The notes: generated from the letters alone by a model not told the origin. Numbered from the stretch's first letter, positions 33,293 through 42,736 are shown. The stretch: DNA of 47,777 nucleotides from an uncultured Verrucomicrobiota bacterium (GCA_903930345.1 CAIYYI010000006.1:1-47777); one strand, 5' to 3'. A program made the numbers and translations.

Positions 33293-34237
33293 TCACTTCA
33301 TGCGGTTGAACGTGGCCTGCAGGATTTCCCAATCCTGCTTGCCTTCCACCGGTTTGCGGGCCCGCGCGGCAATGTCCTGCTCGTTCTGGTTTTTTGACGG
33401 GCGGGAGGTTTTGTAGAAAATCCCAAAATGACCCGGGAACGGGTTGTCGGCGAGCTGGTAAGCCGCGATCTCGTCCGCCGCGTTGTGGGTTTCCGGCACC
33501 AGGTTGAACGCGCCGCCTTTGCGCGGGTTGGCGGCATCAAACGCGCCCGGGTAGAACTCGACGCACTCGCTCAGGCATTCAATGTAGGCAAAGCCATCGT
33601 GGTCATAGGCCGCCTCCATCATCTGCATGACGTGGTTCGGGTTGGTGTGGGTGGTGCGGGCCACAAAGGTGGCCCCGGCCGCCAGGGCCTGCTTGAGGGG
33701 GTTGATCGGCTGGTCCATCGAGCCCCAGATGTCGGTCTTGCTCTTGAAACCCAGCGGCGAGGTGGGCGAGGTCTGCTTTTTGGTCAGGCCATAGACCCAG
33801 TTATCCATCACCACCAGGGTCATTTTGATGTTCTTGCGCGCGGCGTGTGTGAAATGGTTGCCACCGATGGAGAAGGCATCGCCGTCACCGCTGAACACAA
33901 ACACGTTCAGGTCCGGCCGGGAGAGGGAAACCCCGCTGGCAAAGGGCAGCGCCCGGCCATGGATGAAGTGCGCGGCGTGCGTCTGCACAAAGTAGGGGAA
34001 CCGGCTGGAGCAGCCGATGCCGGAGATGGTGACAATGTTTTCCTGGAGCAGCTTTTTCTTCTCGATCAGTTTGTAGTAGAGCGCGAGGACGGAAAAGTCG
34101 CCGCAGCCCGGGCACCAGGTGGGGTGATCCCCGGCCAGCTCCTTTTTGGTGAGCGGCTTGCGCTCCCCAAAGGAGACGGGGCGCAGGGGGATGGTGGCCA
34201 GCGGACGCGGGGGGTTCAGCACGGAGGATTCACTCAT
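33293..34237 (-). CDS. korB: 2-oxoacid:ferredoxin oxidoreductase beta subunit
   Basis: Thiamine-diphosphate subunit, 314 residues. HPTWCPGCGDFSVL, GIGCSSRFPYF and ECLSEC supply cysteines for the [4Fe-4S] cluster. The ThDP/Mg motif is SGDGDAFSIGGNHFTHAARKN, ending in a DNWVYGLTKKQTSPTSP loop typical of Kor beta subunits. Together with the upstream alpha subunit it converts 2-oxoglutarate plus CoA to succinyl-CoA with reduction of ferredoxin. The gap between the two genes is 46 bases. A related 2-oxoacid as substrate cannot be excluded. Confidence 0.9.
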   Translation of the reverse strand: MSESSVLNPPRPLATIPLRPVSFGERKPLTKKELAGDHPTWCPGCGDFSVLALYYKLIEKKKLLQENIVTISGIGCSSRFPYFVQTHAAHFIHGRALPFASGVSLSRPDLNVFVFSGDGDAFSIGGNHFTHAARKNIKMTLVVMDNWVYGLTKKQTSPTSPLGFKSKTDIWGSMDQPINPLKQALAAGATFVARTTHTNPNHVMQMMEAAYDHDGFAYIECLSECVEFYPGAFDAANPRKGGAFNLVPETHNAADEIAAYQLADNPFPGHFGIFYKTSRPSKNQNEQDIAARARKPVEGKQDWEILQATFNRMK

Positions 34238-34283
34238 GATTCCGGTAGGGTTTAAAGATTGGCAAAAAGGTTTGGGCGGAGGT

Positions 34284-36110
34284 TCACAGATGGCGGATGC
34301 CTTGGTTCACCTGTTCGCTGATGTGGTCGAAGATTTCCTTCACCATGAAGTTCAGTCCGTCCGTCTTGTTCAGACTGCGGATGCGCGGGTCGCAATACCT
34401 GGCGCGCAGGAGCGTGGCGAGCTGGCCGGCGCCCAGCAGGCCCTCATCGTTTTCCTCCACCACCACGACATGGTCGAAGTTTTTGAAAATGGTGTCCAGC
34501 CCGTTGGGGCTGGGGAAGAGGTTTCGCAGGTGGAGGCAGGAGACCTCCAGCCCCTCGGCCCGCGCCTTGTCCACCGCCTCGCGGATGGGCCCCCGGGTGG
34601 AGCCCCAGCCGAGCAGGAGGATCTGTCCCTTGGCCGCCCCGTAAACCTCGGGCAGCGGCAGGGTGGCCGCCAGGGCCTGCAGCTTCTGGCGCCGCTTGGC
34701 GGTCATGTCTGTGTGCAGCTTCGGCGAGGCGGTGGGGTGCCCCATCTCATTGTGCTCCAGGCCGGTGACGACCGGGTAGGAGCCATTCATGATCCGGGTG
34801 CCCGGCGCCACATGCCGCGTCACGCCGTCCGGGGTGGAGAGGTCGTACGGCTTGAAGGAGTCACGCGGGGTCAGGTCCGGACCGATCTCCTGGCAAACCT
34901 TCTGCAGGTCCGGCTCCACAAACGCCTCAATGCGCGCCCCGATGGCCTGGTCGGTGAGGATGATCACCGGCACGGAGTACTGCCGGGCGATGTTCACGGC
35001 CTCTATGGCCGTGTAGAAACAGTCTTCCACGTTGAACGGAGCCAGCACGACCCGCGGGGCATCGCCGTGGCTGCCCAGCGCCGCGATGTAGAGGTCGGAC
35101 TGTTCCACCTGCGTGGGCAGGCCCGTGGAGGGGCCGCCGCGCTGCACGTCAATGATCACCAGCGGGATTTCCGCCATGACGCCCCAGCCCAGGGCCTCCA
35201 TCTTCAGGGAAAGCCCCGGACCGCTCGTGCCGGTGACCGCCACCCGGCCGCCAAAACTCGCGCCCAACGCCATGGAGATGGAGGCAATCTCGTCCTCGCA
35301 CTGGATGAACATGCCGCCATATTTGGGCAGTTCCCGGCGCAGCAATTCCATGCAATCGGTCCACGGAGTGATCGGATAGCCGGCCCCGAACCGCACCCCG
35401 GCGGCGATGATGCCATAGCCCAAGGCCTCATTGCCGTTCATCACCACCTGGGCGCGCTCCCGCGGCTGGCTGTCCAAAAAGTGAAAGGTTTCGATCAGGT
35501 GGCCCAGCGAGTAGCTGTAGCCCGCCTGGAACGCCATCAGGGCGTTGGCCAGCACGCTGGCGTCCCGCCCTTGGAACCGCTCGGTGACCAGCTTCTCCAG
35601 CCGCTCCTGGTTCAGGTTAAAAATCTTGGCCACCAGCCCCAGGGCATACAGGTTTTTCCCCTTGTCCTTCGCCGTGCCGCCGATGGCCTCCACGGTCAGC
35701 CCGGAGATCGGGATGCCCACGTGCCGGTACGTGGCCTCCACCTCCGGATTGGGCGTCACGTGATCGCTGTCATACAGCACGATGCCCCCCGGCTTCAGGG
35801 AGCTGAGATGCTCGTCATAGGAATGCTGGTAAAAGGCGAGGAGCACATCGGCCGCATCCCCGGAACTCAGGACTTCACCTGACCCGATCCGGACTTGGAA
35901 AATGGACGGTCCCCCGGAAATCGTGGAGGGGATGGTCATAAAGGTCATGACCTCCTGCTCGCTGCGTCCCGCCAGGCGGGCCAGAAAGCCGCCCATGGCC
36001 TGAATGCCATCCTGGGAGTTGCCCGCGATCCGGATGACGGCTTCCGAAATGCGCTTCTGGGCGGATTCGGGGGCGGCGGGAGCGTTGCCAACGGTCGTTT
36101 GTTCGCTCAT
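34284..36110 (-). CDS. korA: 2-oxoacid:ferredoxin oxidoreductase alpha subunit (gamma-alpha fusion)
   Basis: 608 residues from the ATG at 36110 (MSEQTTVGNAP). An N-terminal gamma domain (AVIRIAGNSQDGIQAMGGFLARLAGRS... GIVLYDSDHV, about 20-210) is fused to the pyrimidine-binding alpha domain (GNEALGYGIIAAGVRFGAGYPITPWTDCMELL onward). AVTGTSGPGLSLKMEALG and QRGGPSTGLPTQVEQSDL are hallmark alpha-subunit motifs. The fused layout is common for KorA in PVC and Bacteroidota. No clear ribosome site precedes the start; TATTAT lies about a dozen bases upstream, so a short or leaderless transcript is possible. Confidence 0.9.
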   Translation of the reverse strand: MSEQTTVGNAPAAPESAQKRISEAVIRIAGNSQDGIQAMGGFLARLAGRSEQEVMTFMTIPSTISGGPSIFQVRIGSGEVLSSGDAADVLLAFYQHSYDEHLSSLKPGGIVLYDSDHVTPNPEVEATYRHVGIPISGLTVEAIGGTAKDKGKNLYALGLVAKIFNLNQERLEKLVTERFQGRDASVLANALMAFQAGYSYSLGHLIETFHFLDSQPRERAQVVMNGNEALGYGIIAAGVRFGAGYPITPWTDCMELLRRELPKYGGMFIQCEDEIASISMALGASFGGRVAVTGTSGPGLSLKMEALGWGVMAEIPLVIIDVQRGGPSTGLPTQVEQSDLYIAALGSHGDAPRVVLAPFNVEDCFYTAIEAVNIARQYSVPVIILTDQAIGARIEAFVEPDLQKVCQEIGPDLTPRDSFKPYDLSTPDGVTRHVAPGTRIMNGSYPVVTGLEHNEMGHPTASPKLHTDMTAKRRQKLQALAATLPLPEVYGAAKGQILLLGWGSTRGPIREAVDKARAEGLEVSCLHLRNLFPSPNGLDTIFKNFDHVVVVEENDEGLLGAGQLATLLRARYCDPRIRSLNKTDGLNFMVKEIFDHISEQVNQGIRHL

Positions 36111-36404
36111 GAATTCTATAATATGATTGGTGCCGGAGACAGAAAGAGCCGGTCGATGCCGACAGCATCCTGTTGCCTGATGCAATTGTCTGCCCCCAAA
36201 TTACCACCGAACCGGAGGCTGTCAAATCATAAGCTGTATTTATATCCCATTGCAGGCCAGTGCATTCCGGATAAGGCCTTGTCTTGAGTTAAGCGGAATT
36301 ACCAAAAAAATAAGGATTGCTGATAAAGGCTGGGTCACCCCGCATTTTTACTTCTGGACCACGGGCGGGGCCGACGGGGGCGTAATGGGGGCACTTGCCA
36401 GTGG

Positions 36405-39400
36405 TTACCTGACGGGCTCCATCAGCAGCAACTCAATGGCGCGATCCAATTGGGGATCCCGGCCGGTGAGCCAATCCTCGGGGGAGAGGGCGACCCGGAA
36501 ATCCGGTGCCTCGCCCTGGTTTTCCTGGGGGGTGCCGTTGAGCCGATAGACCCCGCTGAAGGGCATGCGGGCGCCGGTGCCATCGACCAGGCGGAGGGGA
36601 TAGGTCCAGATGACGTAGCCGGGGGTGGGCATGCCCACCAGCCGCGCCAAACCGCGCTGCCGCATGGCGCAGGGGAACATTTCCCCGTTGGAATAGCTGT
36701 GCTCGTTGATGAGCACGATGATCGGCTTGTTCCAGGCCCGGGTGGGGGAGGGCTCCGGCTCGTTGTCGCGGGGGCGGAAGAACCCGTGCTGTTTGCGCTC
36801 CAGCCAGTCGATCAGGGTGTCCAAGATGTTGCCGCCCTTGTTGAACCGGACGTCAATGATCATGCCCTCCTTGCCGCTGATGTACTCATAGATTTCCTGC
36901 TCGAACCGGGTCTGGTTGGCACCGTCCATGGCCGAGACGTGCAGGTAGCCCAGTTGGCCCTGGCTTTTCTGCTCGACCTCCTGGCGCAGCCTTTCCGTGC
37001 GGTTGCGATAGTTCAGGTTGCCCCATTCCTCCTGGGACATCACCTTGTATTTGATGGTCCGGGCCTCCTTCCTGGTCGGGGTTTTGCTCACCAGGAACTG
37101 GAACTCGCGGTCCTGCTGGTCATTGATCACCCGGTAAAGGTTCTCATCCAGGGTCACATCCTTGCCGTTGATGGCCAGCACATAGTCGCCGGGCTGGAGG
37201 CCGGTTTTGGGGAAGGAGCCGGGGGCGTTGCGCGGGACGCCCGCCACCCGGATGCCGGGGCCCTTGTGGGTGTAATCAAAAGTGAAACCCAGTTGCGGGG
37301 TGACCGGGTCGGCGACGCCGGGGGCCTGCGGGGCGATTTCCGAGTGGGATGATTCCAGCTCGCCCACCAGCTGGTTCAGGAGCGTGGCGAATTCCTCGGC
37401 GGTTTCGATGGTTTCCAGCAGGGGGGCGTAGCGTTTGCGGATGCCCTCCCAATCACGCCCGTGGAAATTGGGATCGTAGAAACCGCGCTGGAAAGAGCGC
37501 CACAACTGGGTGAAGGCCGCCTGCCGCTCCGCCTGGATGTCGCGTTCCCAGTCGGCTGTGAAGGAGACTTTCTCCGTTGCTTTGGTGTCCAGTTTCATGA
37601 AGAACAATTCGCCGTTCTGGGTGTAAAAGGCGCGTTTGCCATCCCGGGTGAGCCGCAGCCCGGATTTGCCGCCGCCGGTGGTCTGGCGTTTGGTTTCCTT
37701 GCCATCGTAGGTCACCGTCCAGACGTCCCCTTCCGCCAGGAAGAGGATGGTGCCGTCCGGGGCGACCTGCAAATCCGCCTGCGGATTCTGCGGGATGAAC
37801 TTGCGGATGCGTTCGGAGAGGTTGGTGAAATCAATTTTGACGGTGGTGGCCTCCTTGGGCTTCTCAAACTTCAGATCAAAATCCGTGCTGCGCAGATCCT
37901 CGGGGATCAGGGGCAGGATATAGAGCCCCTCTCCGTCACGGTTGCTTTGGAAGAACAGATATTTGCCGTCGGGCGACCAGGCGGGCTGGGAGTGGTGGGC
38001 GTTGAGCCGGGTGATGTTGGTGGCCACGCCATCCCGGCTGGGGACCAGGTAGAGGTTCCAGGACCGGTTCTGGCTGCGCTGGGCAAAGGCCAGCCAGCGT
38101 TCATCCGGCGACCACGCCACATCGCCGCCGCCATACCCGTGCATGTGGGTGCCCGGCACCTTGGCCAGGCGGCGCAGGGCGGAATTGGTCAGGCTGAGCA
38201 CGTGCAGGCCGCCCTCCGGGCCGGTCACCCAAAACGCCAGCTCCTTGCCGCTGGGGGAGAGAGACAGCCGGGTCACATCCTCCGGCCGGTTCCAGAGCGG
38301 CTTGACCGCCAGGGTGGCCACCTCCAGCTCGTACAGGCGCAGGTTGAATTCCCGGTCCGAAACGAAATACAGTTTTTTACCGTCCGGGGCCCACACAAAA
38401 TCGGCATCCTCGCCCGCCCAATCCGTCAGCCGCCGGGCGAATTCCGTGCTGCGTCCCTCCACTCCCTTGGGTTTTTCAGTGGCAATGCTCCACATTTCCC
38501 CCCGCAGGCCGAAACAGATGGTTTTGCCATCGGGCGAAGGTTCGGCTTCGGTGACGCTGTTGCCCAATTTTTCCCGGCGGCGCGTGGTCTGCTTTTCGTC
38601 CACCGCCGCCGTCAGCCTGATTTTCTGTGGTTGGCCGCCGCCGCTTTTGAGCAGGTAGAGATCCGGCCCGTACTCAAAGGCCAGGTCGCCGGATTGCGCC
38701 GCCACGGCCGGGCTGCGCACGCCGTCGCCGATGAATTCGGTCAACGGGCGGCCTTTGCCTTCCAGGTCAAACACCCAGAGGTTCGGGGTGCGCCGGGCGT
38801 TATCCGTGTTTTTGGGCAGCGTTTCCCCCAACCGGCTGGCGGAGGGGGTGAGTTCCCCGACGGTGACGCAAACAATCTCCCGGCTGCCGGGCAGGAAGCG
38901 GGGCCACAGGTGTTGGAATCCGTTGCTGGTGATGAAGTGGCGTTCGCCGGTCGATGGGTTAAGCACCCAGATTTGGGCGGCGGCAGATCCCTGGTAGCGC
39001 GGGCGCGTCCAGGGGAAGCCGTACCGGCCATAGACGATGCTCTGGCCATCCGCCGACCATTGGGCGTGGTTGAGGGGGGCGTAATCCTCGGTCAGCCTCT
39101 CGCTGCGCAGGGTCTCCAAGTCCAGGGCGAACAGGCCGTAATTCACCGAATCCCGCTTGGCGCTGAAAAGCACTTTGCGGCTGTCCGGGCTCCAGCCGGT
39201 GGCAATATCAGCCCCGCCATGATAGGTCACCTGCCGCGGGGTGCCGCCGATGGCGGGGACGATGAAAATATCCCAGCTTCCGCGCCGGCGGCTGGAGAAA
39301 GCGATCCATTGGCCATCGGGGGAGAACAGCGGGTGACTGTCCATTTCCACGTGCTGGGTGACCGGGGTGGCCCGTCCGCCCTCGGCGGGGGCGGTCCAGA

Positions 39401-39599
39401 CATCCCCTTTGTACACAAAGGCGAGGGTCTTGCCATCCGGGCTGAGCGAGGGCATGCGGGGGCCGCTGACCGGCTGTGGCAGGGGTAGGGCCAGCGGGGC
39501 ACCCAGGGCGGTGAGTCCGGTGAGCAGCAACACTCCCAGCCACGGGGCAAGGCGTCGGGCAGGGCGATGGTTTGAGTTTGGCATGTGAAATTGCATCAT
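36405..39599 (-). CDS. Tricorn-like S41 protease with beta-propeller
   Basis: 1064 residues, close to archaeal tricorn, but exported: an N-terminal leader (LGVLLLTGLTALGAP). Repeats such as RMPSLSPDGKTLAFVYKGDVW, SHPLFSPDGQWIAFSS and HSQPAWSPDGKYLFFQS are PD40/WD40-like propeller blades (about 45-620). A helical region with ELESSHSE (catalytic Ser-His pair in tricorn) and a PDZ domain (NAPGSFPKTGLQPGDYVLAINGKDV) follow. The S41 core has the nucleophile in NEHSYSNGEMF near 966. It should cut extracellular or periplasmic peptides. The start overlaps the stop of a small winged-helix fragment, implying coupling. A start at 39584 is possible. Confidence 0.9.
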   Translation of the reverse strand: MMQFHMPNSNHRPARRLAPWLGVLLLTGLTALGAPLALPLPQPVSGPRMPSLSPDGKTLAFVYKGDVWTAPAEGGRATPVTQHVEMDSHPLFSPDGQWIAFSSRRRGSWDIFIVPAIGGTPRQVTYHGGADIATGWSPDSRKVLFSAKRDSVNYGLFALDLETLRSERLTEDYAPLNHAQWSADGQSIVYGRYGFPWTRPRYQGSAAAQIWVLNPSTGERHFITSNGFQHLWPRFLPGSREIVCVTVGELTPSASRLGETLPKNTDNARRTPNLWVFDLEGKGRPLTEFIGDGVRSPAVAAQSGDLAFEYGPDLYLLKSGGGQPQKIRLTAAVDEKQTTRRREKLGNSVTEAEPSPDGKTICFGLRGEMWSIATEKPKGVEGRSTEFARRLTDWAGEDADFVWAPDGKKLYFVSDREFNLRLYELEVATLAVKPLWNRPEDVTRLSLSPSGKELAFWVTGPEGGLHVLSLTNSALRRLAKVPGTHMHGYGGGDVAWSPDERWLAFAQRSQNRSWNLYLVPSRDGVATNITRLNAHHSQPAWSPDGKYLFFQSNRDGEGLYILPLIPEDLRSTDFDLKFEKPKEATTVKIDFTNLSERIRKFIPQNPQADLQVAPDGTILFLAEGDVWTVTYDGKETKRQTTGGGKSGLRLTRDGKRAFYTQNGELFFMKLDTKATEKVSFTADWERDIQAERQAAFTQLWRSFQRGFYDPNFHGRDWEGIRKRYAPLLETIETAEEFATLLNQLVGELESSHSEIAPQAPGVADPVTPQLGFTFDYTHKGPGIRVAGVPRNAPGSFPKTGLQPGDYVLAINGKDVTLDENLYRVINDQQDREFQFLVSKTPTRKEARTIKYKVMSQEEWGNLNYRNRTERLRQEVEQKSQGQLGYLHVSAMDGANQTRFEQEIYEYISGKEGMIIDVRFNKGGNILDTLIDWLERKQHGFFRPRDNEPEPSPTRAWNKPIIVLINEHSYSNGEMFPCAMRQRGLARLVGMPTPGYVIWTYPLRLVDGTGARMPFSGVYRLNGTPQENQGEAPDFRVALSPEDWLTGRDPQLDRAIELLLMEPVR

Positions 39600-39778
39600 G
39601 ATTTGTCTTTGGCCGGTTCTTCCCGCGCTTTCAGGCAGGCACGACCCTTGTCGGTGAGACGGTATTTTTGCAGTCGGCTTTGGGGTTTATCCGGAAGGGT
39701 GCGGTCAATCAGGCCGTCCGCACGGAGTTGTCTGATTGTCTTCAAATCCCCCATAGGGTACTCGGGCGCTGCGCACAC
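39596..39778 (-). pseudogene. Winged-helix C-terminal fragment (truncated regulator-like)
   Basis: 60 codons from a GTG. The text MGDLKTIRQLRADGLIDRTLP and DKPQSRLQKYRLTDKGRACL matches the C-terminal winged helix found at the end of Fic or AlbA/RecG-like proteins, but the rest of such a protein is missing. Ten bases separate it from the stop of the upstream gene, and its TGA overlaps the ATG of the protease. It may be a remnant or a retained tiny DNA-binding protein. The Shine-Dalgarno-like AGGAG is only one base from the GTG, so translation from there is doubtful. Confidence 0.5.
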
Positions 39779-39788
39779 ACTCCTGAGC

Positions 39789-40946
39789 TTACTCGGCCCC
39801 CTGCGCCAGCCAGCCCAGATTCAGGGGAACTTTCACACTGCGGCCCCGGGTGGATTTCAACACCACGCCCCCTTCAGTGGCTTCAATGGCCGCCACCTGG
39901 TCAAAGCCGGCCGGAATCTCACTCATGGCCATGATGTAATTGATCTCGGTTTTTTGACCGGGTTTGAGGTTCAGGACAGTGGGGATTCCCTGGGCATTGA
40001 GGGGATTGCGCCCGGCGGACTCCGCCAGACCGCAATGGAAATAAGAGGTGACCTCCTCCAATCCCATCACGTTGATGTGGCGGCTGCTCCATGGCGCGTA
40101 ATGGCGGCCCCCGTTGCTGATCCAAAAGATGGTCTCGCGCAGGTACTGCGGATCCTTCAAGGCGAACCACACATACCGCTCCTTGGGGAAAGTCACTGCC
40201 GTCCAGGCAAACGGCAGGTTGGGATCGCTGACCAGCATCACCAGATCCTCAAACCCGCGCCGGGCGGGATAACGGGAGAGATCCGCCAGGGTGCCGTCCA
40301 GGCGGGGCACCTCGGTCAGAGAATGGAAGGAGGCGCCGGGTTTGAGGGATTGGTAGCCGTACTGGGCCGGGTTTTCAAACTGATCGGGAAACACCTGTCC
40401 ATGGACAAAGCTGCTGGTCGAAATGACGCCGCTGCCCGGGTAATCCGGGAATTTCAGCATGGCGTGGTGTCCCGGGTTCAGGGGGCCGCTGAAGCCGCTG
40501 AGTATATGGCGGGAGTAAAGGGCGGATTCGCCCTTGCGGAGCACGACCAGCTTATCCACCTGGCCCTTGCGCACCTTGGTGCGCAGGCTCAGGTGCAGCA
40601 TATGGGTGTGGCTGATCTGCAACTGGCATTCCTGCCGCCACCTGGCGTTGGCGGTTTCGCCATGCACGGGATGTTTTTCCCCCTTGAAAGGCAAACCGTT
40701 GCCGCCAAACGGCAGGCAAAAGAAATCCCCCCGCAGCACTTTGATGATCGGGGGGAGTTTGGGATCGGTTTTCTCCTCCACCCAGGGGGCCACGCTGAAG
40801 GGTTGGATTTTCCGTTTTCCCAATTTGAAGGTCACCGGACCGACATGCCCTCCGGTTTCCGTCACATAGGCTTCCACCAAGTCTGAGGCCAGACGCCAGG
40901 ATTGCTGGCCGGCCACCTTTTTCCCCAAGGATGCGGTGCTGCTCAT
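39789..40946 (-). CDS. Galactose-mutarotase-like beta-sandwich protein of unknown role
   Basis: 385 residues from the ATG at 40946, which has a purine-rich stretch before it; the frame is open to 41012, but that part is not protein-like. No signal peptide is evident. Segments such as WRLASDLVEAYVTETGGHVGPVTF, FFCLPFGGN and GGRHYAPWSSRHINVMGLEEVTSYF suggest a large all-beta carbohydrate-binding domain of the aldose-epimerase superfamily. Catalytic residues could not be assigned. It is first in a possible three-gene transcript ending with the tricorn-like protease. Function is not known. Confidence 0.6.
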   Translation of the reverse strand: MSSTASLGKKVAGQQSWRLASDLVEAYVTETGGHVGPVTFKLGKRKIQPFSVAPWVEEKTDPKLPPIIKVLRGDFFCLPFGGNGLPFKGEKHPVHGETANARWRQECQLQISHTHMLHLSLRTKVRKGQVDKLVVLRKGESALYSRHILSGFSGPLNPGHHAMLKFPDYPGSGVISTSSFVHGQVFPDQFENPAQYGYQSLKPGASFHSLTEVPRLDGTLADLSRYPARRGFEDLVMLVSDPNLPFAWTAVTFPKERYVWFALKDPQYLRETIFWISNGGRHYAPWSSRHINVMGLEEVTSYFHCGLAESAGRNPLNAQGIPTVLNLKPGQKTEINYIMAMSEIPAGFDQVAAIEATEGGVVLKSTRGRSVKVPLNLGWLAQGAE

Positions 40947-41330
40947 ACCCCCAGCGTAGCGGGTCACCTCCCACAACTGAAGAAAAAAGGATTCTGTTCG
41001 GTGCCAATGCACTAAAGTCTGGGCAGCGCCCCGGTCGCTTTAAAGCGGCGGGCATTTGATTTAGCTTAACGCATTCACAAATTCATAAGTGATAATATGT
41101 TAATAGTAAGAACCGACCCCCGGGGTCGGTTCTTACTATTAACATATGGATGGAGTCAGGCTGAATGGGCAGGGTCCGGCCGGCAACGGTCCGGCTGAAT
41201 AATTTGACCGGTCCCAGCGTCGGGTTCGTAGCGACAGGACACCCCCGGTATGAAATCCCGGGTGCTGAACCACGCCTTTGGGGGCGGGGTGGTCGCTTTT
41301 TCGGTGTCGGTTGACCAGCGCAAAACAATC
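40947..41330. other. Intergenic region between divergent genes
   Basis: 384 bases between the mutarotase-like gene (minus) and the DUF1080 gene (plus). It is AT-rich for this genome at 41050-41147 and contains the large perfect palindrome at 41095-41147. The rest has no recognised element; frames here carry no protein-like signal. Promoters for both genes are expected, but no clear -35/-10 pair was found. Confidence 0.6.
41095..41147. repeat. Perfect palindrome, 26-bp arms, 1-base loop
   Basis: ATATGTTAATAGTAAGAACC is followed by GACCCC (arm 41095-41120), then a single C at 41121, and the exact reverse complement (41122-41147). There are no mismatches. It is too long and symmetric for a normal terminator, and no T tract follows. 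It could be a REP/REPIN-type element or a cruciform site. It lies in the divergent intergenic region. Confidence 0.85.
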
Positions 41331-42341
41331 ATGAAACTCATTGCTTCAGTTAAATCCAAATTGCTTATTGCCAGTCTATTGGGCATTTCCTGTGGGGCCA
41401 TGGCAGCGACCAATCCCTTTATCGGCAACTGGGCGTTGACCATTCCCGGCGGCGGGGCGGGCTGGCTCGGTGTGGTGGAATCCGGGGATGCCCTCAAGGG
41501 CAGCATCCTCTGGGGTGGGGGGAGTGTGTTGCCGGCGACCAAGGTTTCGGTCGAGGGCGACGCCCTGGTGGTCATCCGGGAATACACCCAGAAGAAAAAA
41601 GATGCGGCCGGCCAGACGGTGACCACCAAGGAGGTGGAGACCATCCGGGCCACCCGGGAGGGGGAGACGCTCAAGCTGACGACCCAGCGCGAACGCGAGG
41701 GGAAGATTTCCGGCAAAGCCTCCTTCACCGGCAAATGGATTCCGCCGGTGGGGCCCGCGCCCGATCTCAGCAAGGTGAAGTTTGGTCCGGACCAGGTGCT
41801 GTTTGATGGCAAGAGCCTGACCGGTTGGCGGCTGACCAGCGCCAACCAGGTGAATGGCTGGAGTGTGGAAAACGGCTCGCTCATCAACCGTCCGGTGCAG
41901 GAGGAAGGCAAGCCGCACAAGTCCTACGGCAACCTGCGCACCGAGAAGGAGTTTGAGGATTTCAAGCTGGCGGTTGAATTCCGCGTCCCGAAGGGCGGCA
42001 ACAGCGGCATCTACCTGCGCGGCATCTATGAGATCCAGGTGGCGGATACTTTTGGCAAGGGGCTCGACTCCCACAACATGGGCGGTCTTTACAGCCGCAT
42101 CACCCCCAGCGAAGCGGCGGAGAAGCCGGCGGGCGAATGGCAGACCTATGAGATCACCCTGGTGGACCGCCACCTCACGGTGGTGCTGAACGGCAAGACG
42201 GTCATCAACAACCAGGCGGTGCTCGGCTGCACAGGCGGCGCGCTTTGGTCAGACGAGTTCCGCCCCGGCCCCCTGTATTTGCAGGGCGACCACACGGGGG
42301 TGGACTATCGGGTGATCAAAATCTTCCCGGTGGTCAAGTAA
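41331..42341 (+). CDS. Secreted DUF1080 (3-keto-disaccharide hydrolase-like) protein
   Basis: 336 residues from the ATG at 41331, with a signal peptide (LLIASLLGISCGAMAATN). Residues 28-145 form a lipocalin-like beta domain (FIGNWALTIPGGGAGWLGVV) and 160-335 the DUF1080/PF06439 jelly roll (LFDGKSLTGWRLTSANQVNGWSVENGSLIN... GGNSGIYLRGIYEIQVADT). DUF1080 proteins include 3-keto-glycoside hydrolases and act with Gfo/Idh/MocA oxidoreductases in PVC and Bacteroidota. The oxidoreductase at 10592 could be a functional partner, though it is distant. The hairpin at 42368-42393 is a candidate terminator. Confidence 0.88.
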   Translation: MKLIASVKSKLLIASLLGISCGAMAATNPFIGNWALTIPGGGAGWLGVVESGDALKGSILWGGGSVLPATKVSVEGDALVVIREYTQKKKDAAGQTVTTKEVETIRATREGETLKLTTQREREGKISGKASFTGKWIPPVGPAPDLSKVKFGPDQVLFDGKSLTGWRLTSANQVNGWSVENGSLINRPVQEEGKPHKSYGNLRTEKEFEDFKLAVEFRVPKGGNSGIYLRGIYEIQVADTFGKGLDSHNMGGLYSRITPSEAAEKPAGEWQTYEITLVDRHLTVVLNGKTVINNQAVLGCTGGALWSDEFRPGPLYLQGDHTGVDYRVIKIFPVVK

Positions 42342-42736
42342 ACCGGGATTCCCCGCACTTTCGCCAAGCTGGCGGCCCGCAAAGGCCGCCAGCAATCGTT
42401 TGGGCCGGGACAGATTTAGTTTGCGAAAGCCCAAATGCTTCGCCGGTGGGGTGTTCATGGGTGGGGAAGCCATCCTGGGATTCGCCTCCAGGCAAGGAGA
42501 TCGGAAAATCCCCAAATCTGACCACTGGCTCAAGGCCTGAGGATTTCGCTGTTCCAGTCTTTCTTCAGCATGGCATACACACACATCCAAATGAGCCGGG
42601 ATTGTTGCATATCTCATTTTGAAAATACGATATACAACAATAAAAACCAAGGAATCCAATCCACCATGGGCCGATAACAAGTCCATAAAATGCTGCGGCA
42701 TAGGTTGTTGTGATTCTGCTTTGAAGCGAGGATGGA
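42342..42736. other. Convergent intergenic region
   Basis: 395 bases between the DUF1080 gene and the small secreted hypothetical. It holds the terminator-like hairpin near the left end and, at 42604-42638, a loose inverted repeat GTTGCATAT...ATATACAAC with 17 bases between arms. No gene or recognised site is visible in the rest. Confidence 0.6.
42368..42393 (+). terminator. Hairpin after the DUF1080 gene
   Basis: GCTGGCGGCC (42368-42377), loop CGCAAA, GGCCGCCAGC (42384-42393): a perfect 10-bp stem 27 bases after the stop. There is no long T tract, only TCGTTTG, so termination is likely but not certain. Confidence 0.55.

Noticed and set aside
42604..42638. Inverted repeat GTTGCATAT...ATATACAAC as an operator
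   Set aside because: It lies between convergent genes with no promoter nearby and has a 17-base gap and one mismatch.
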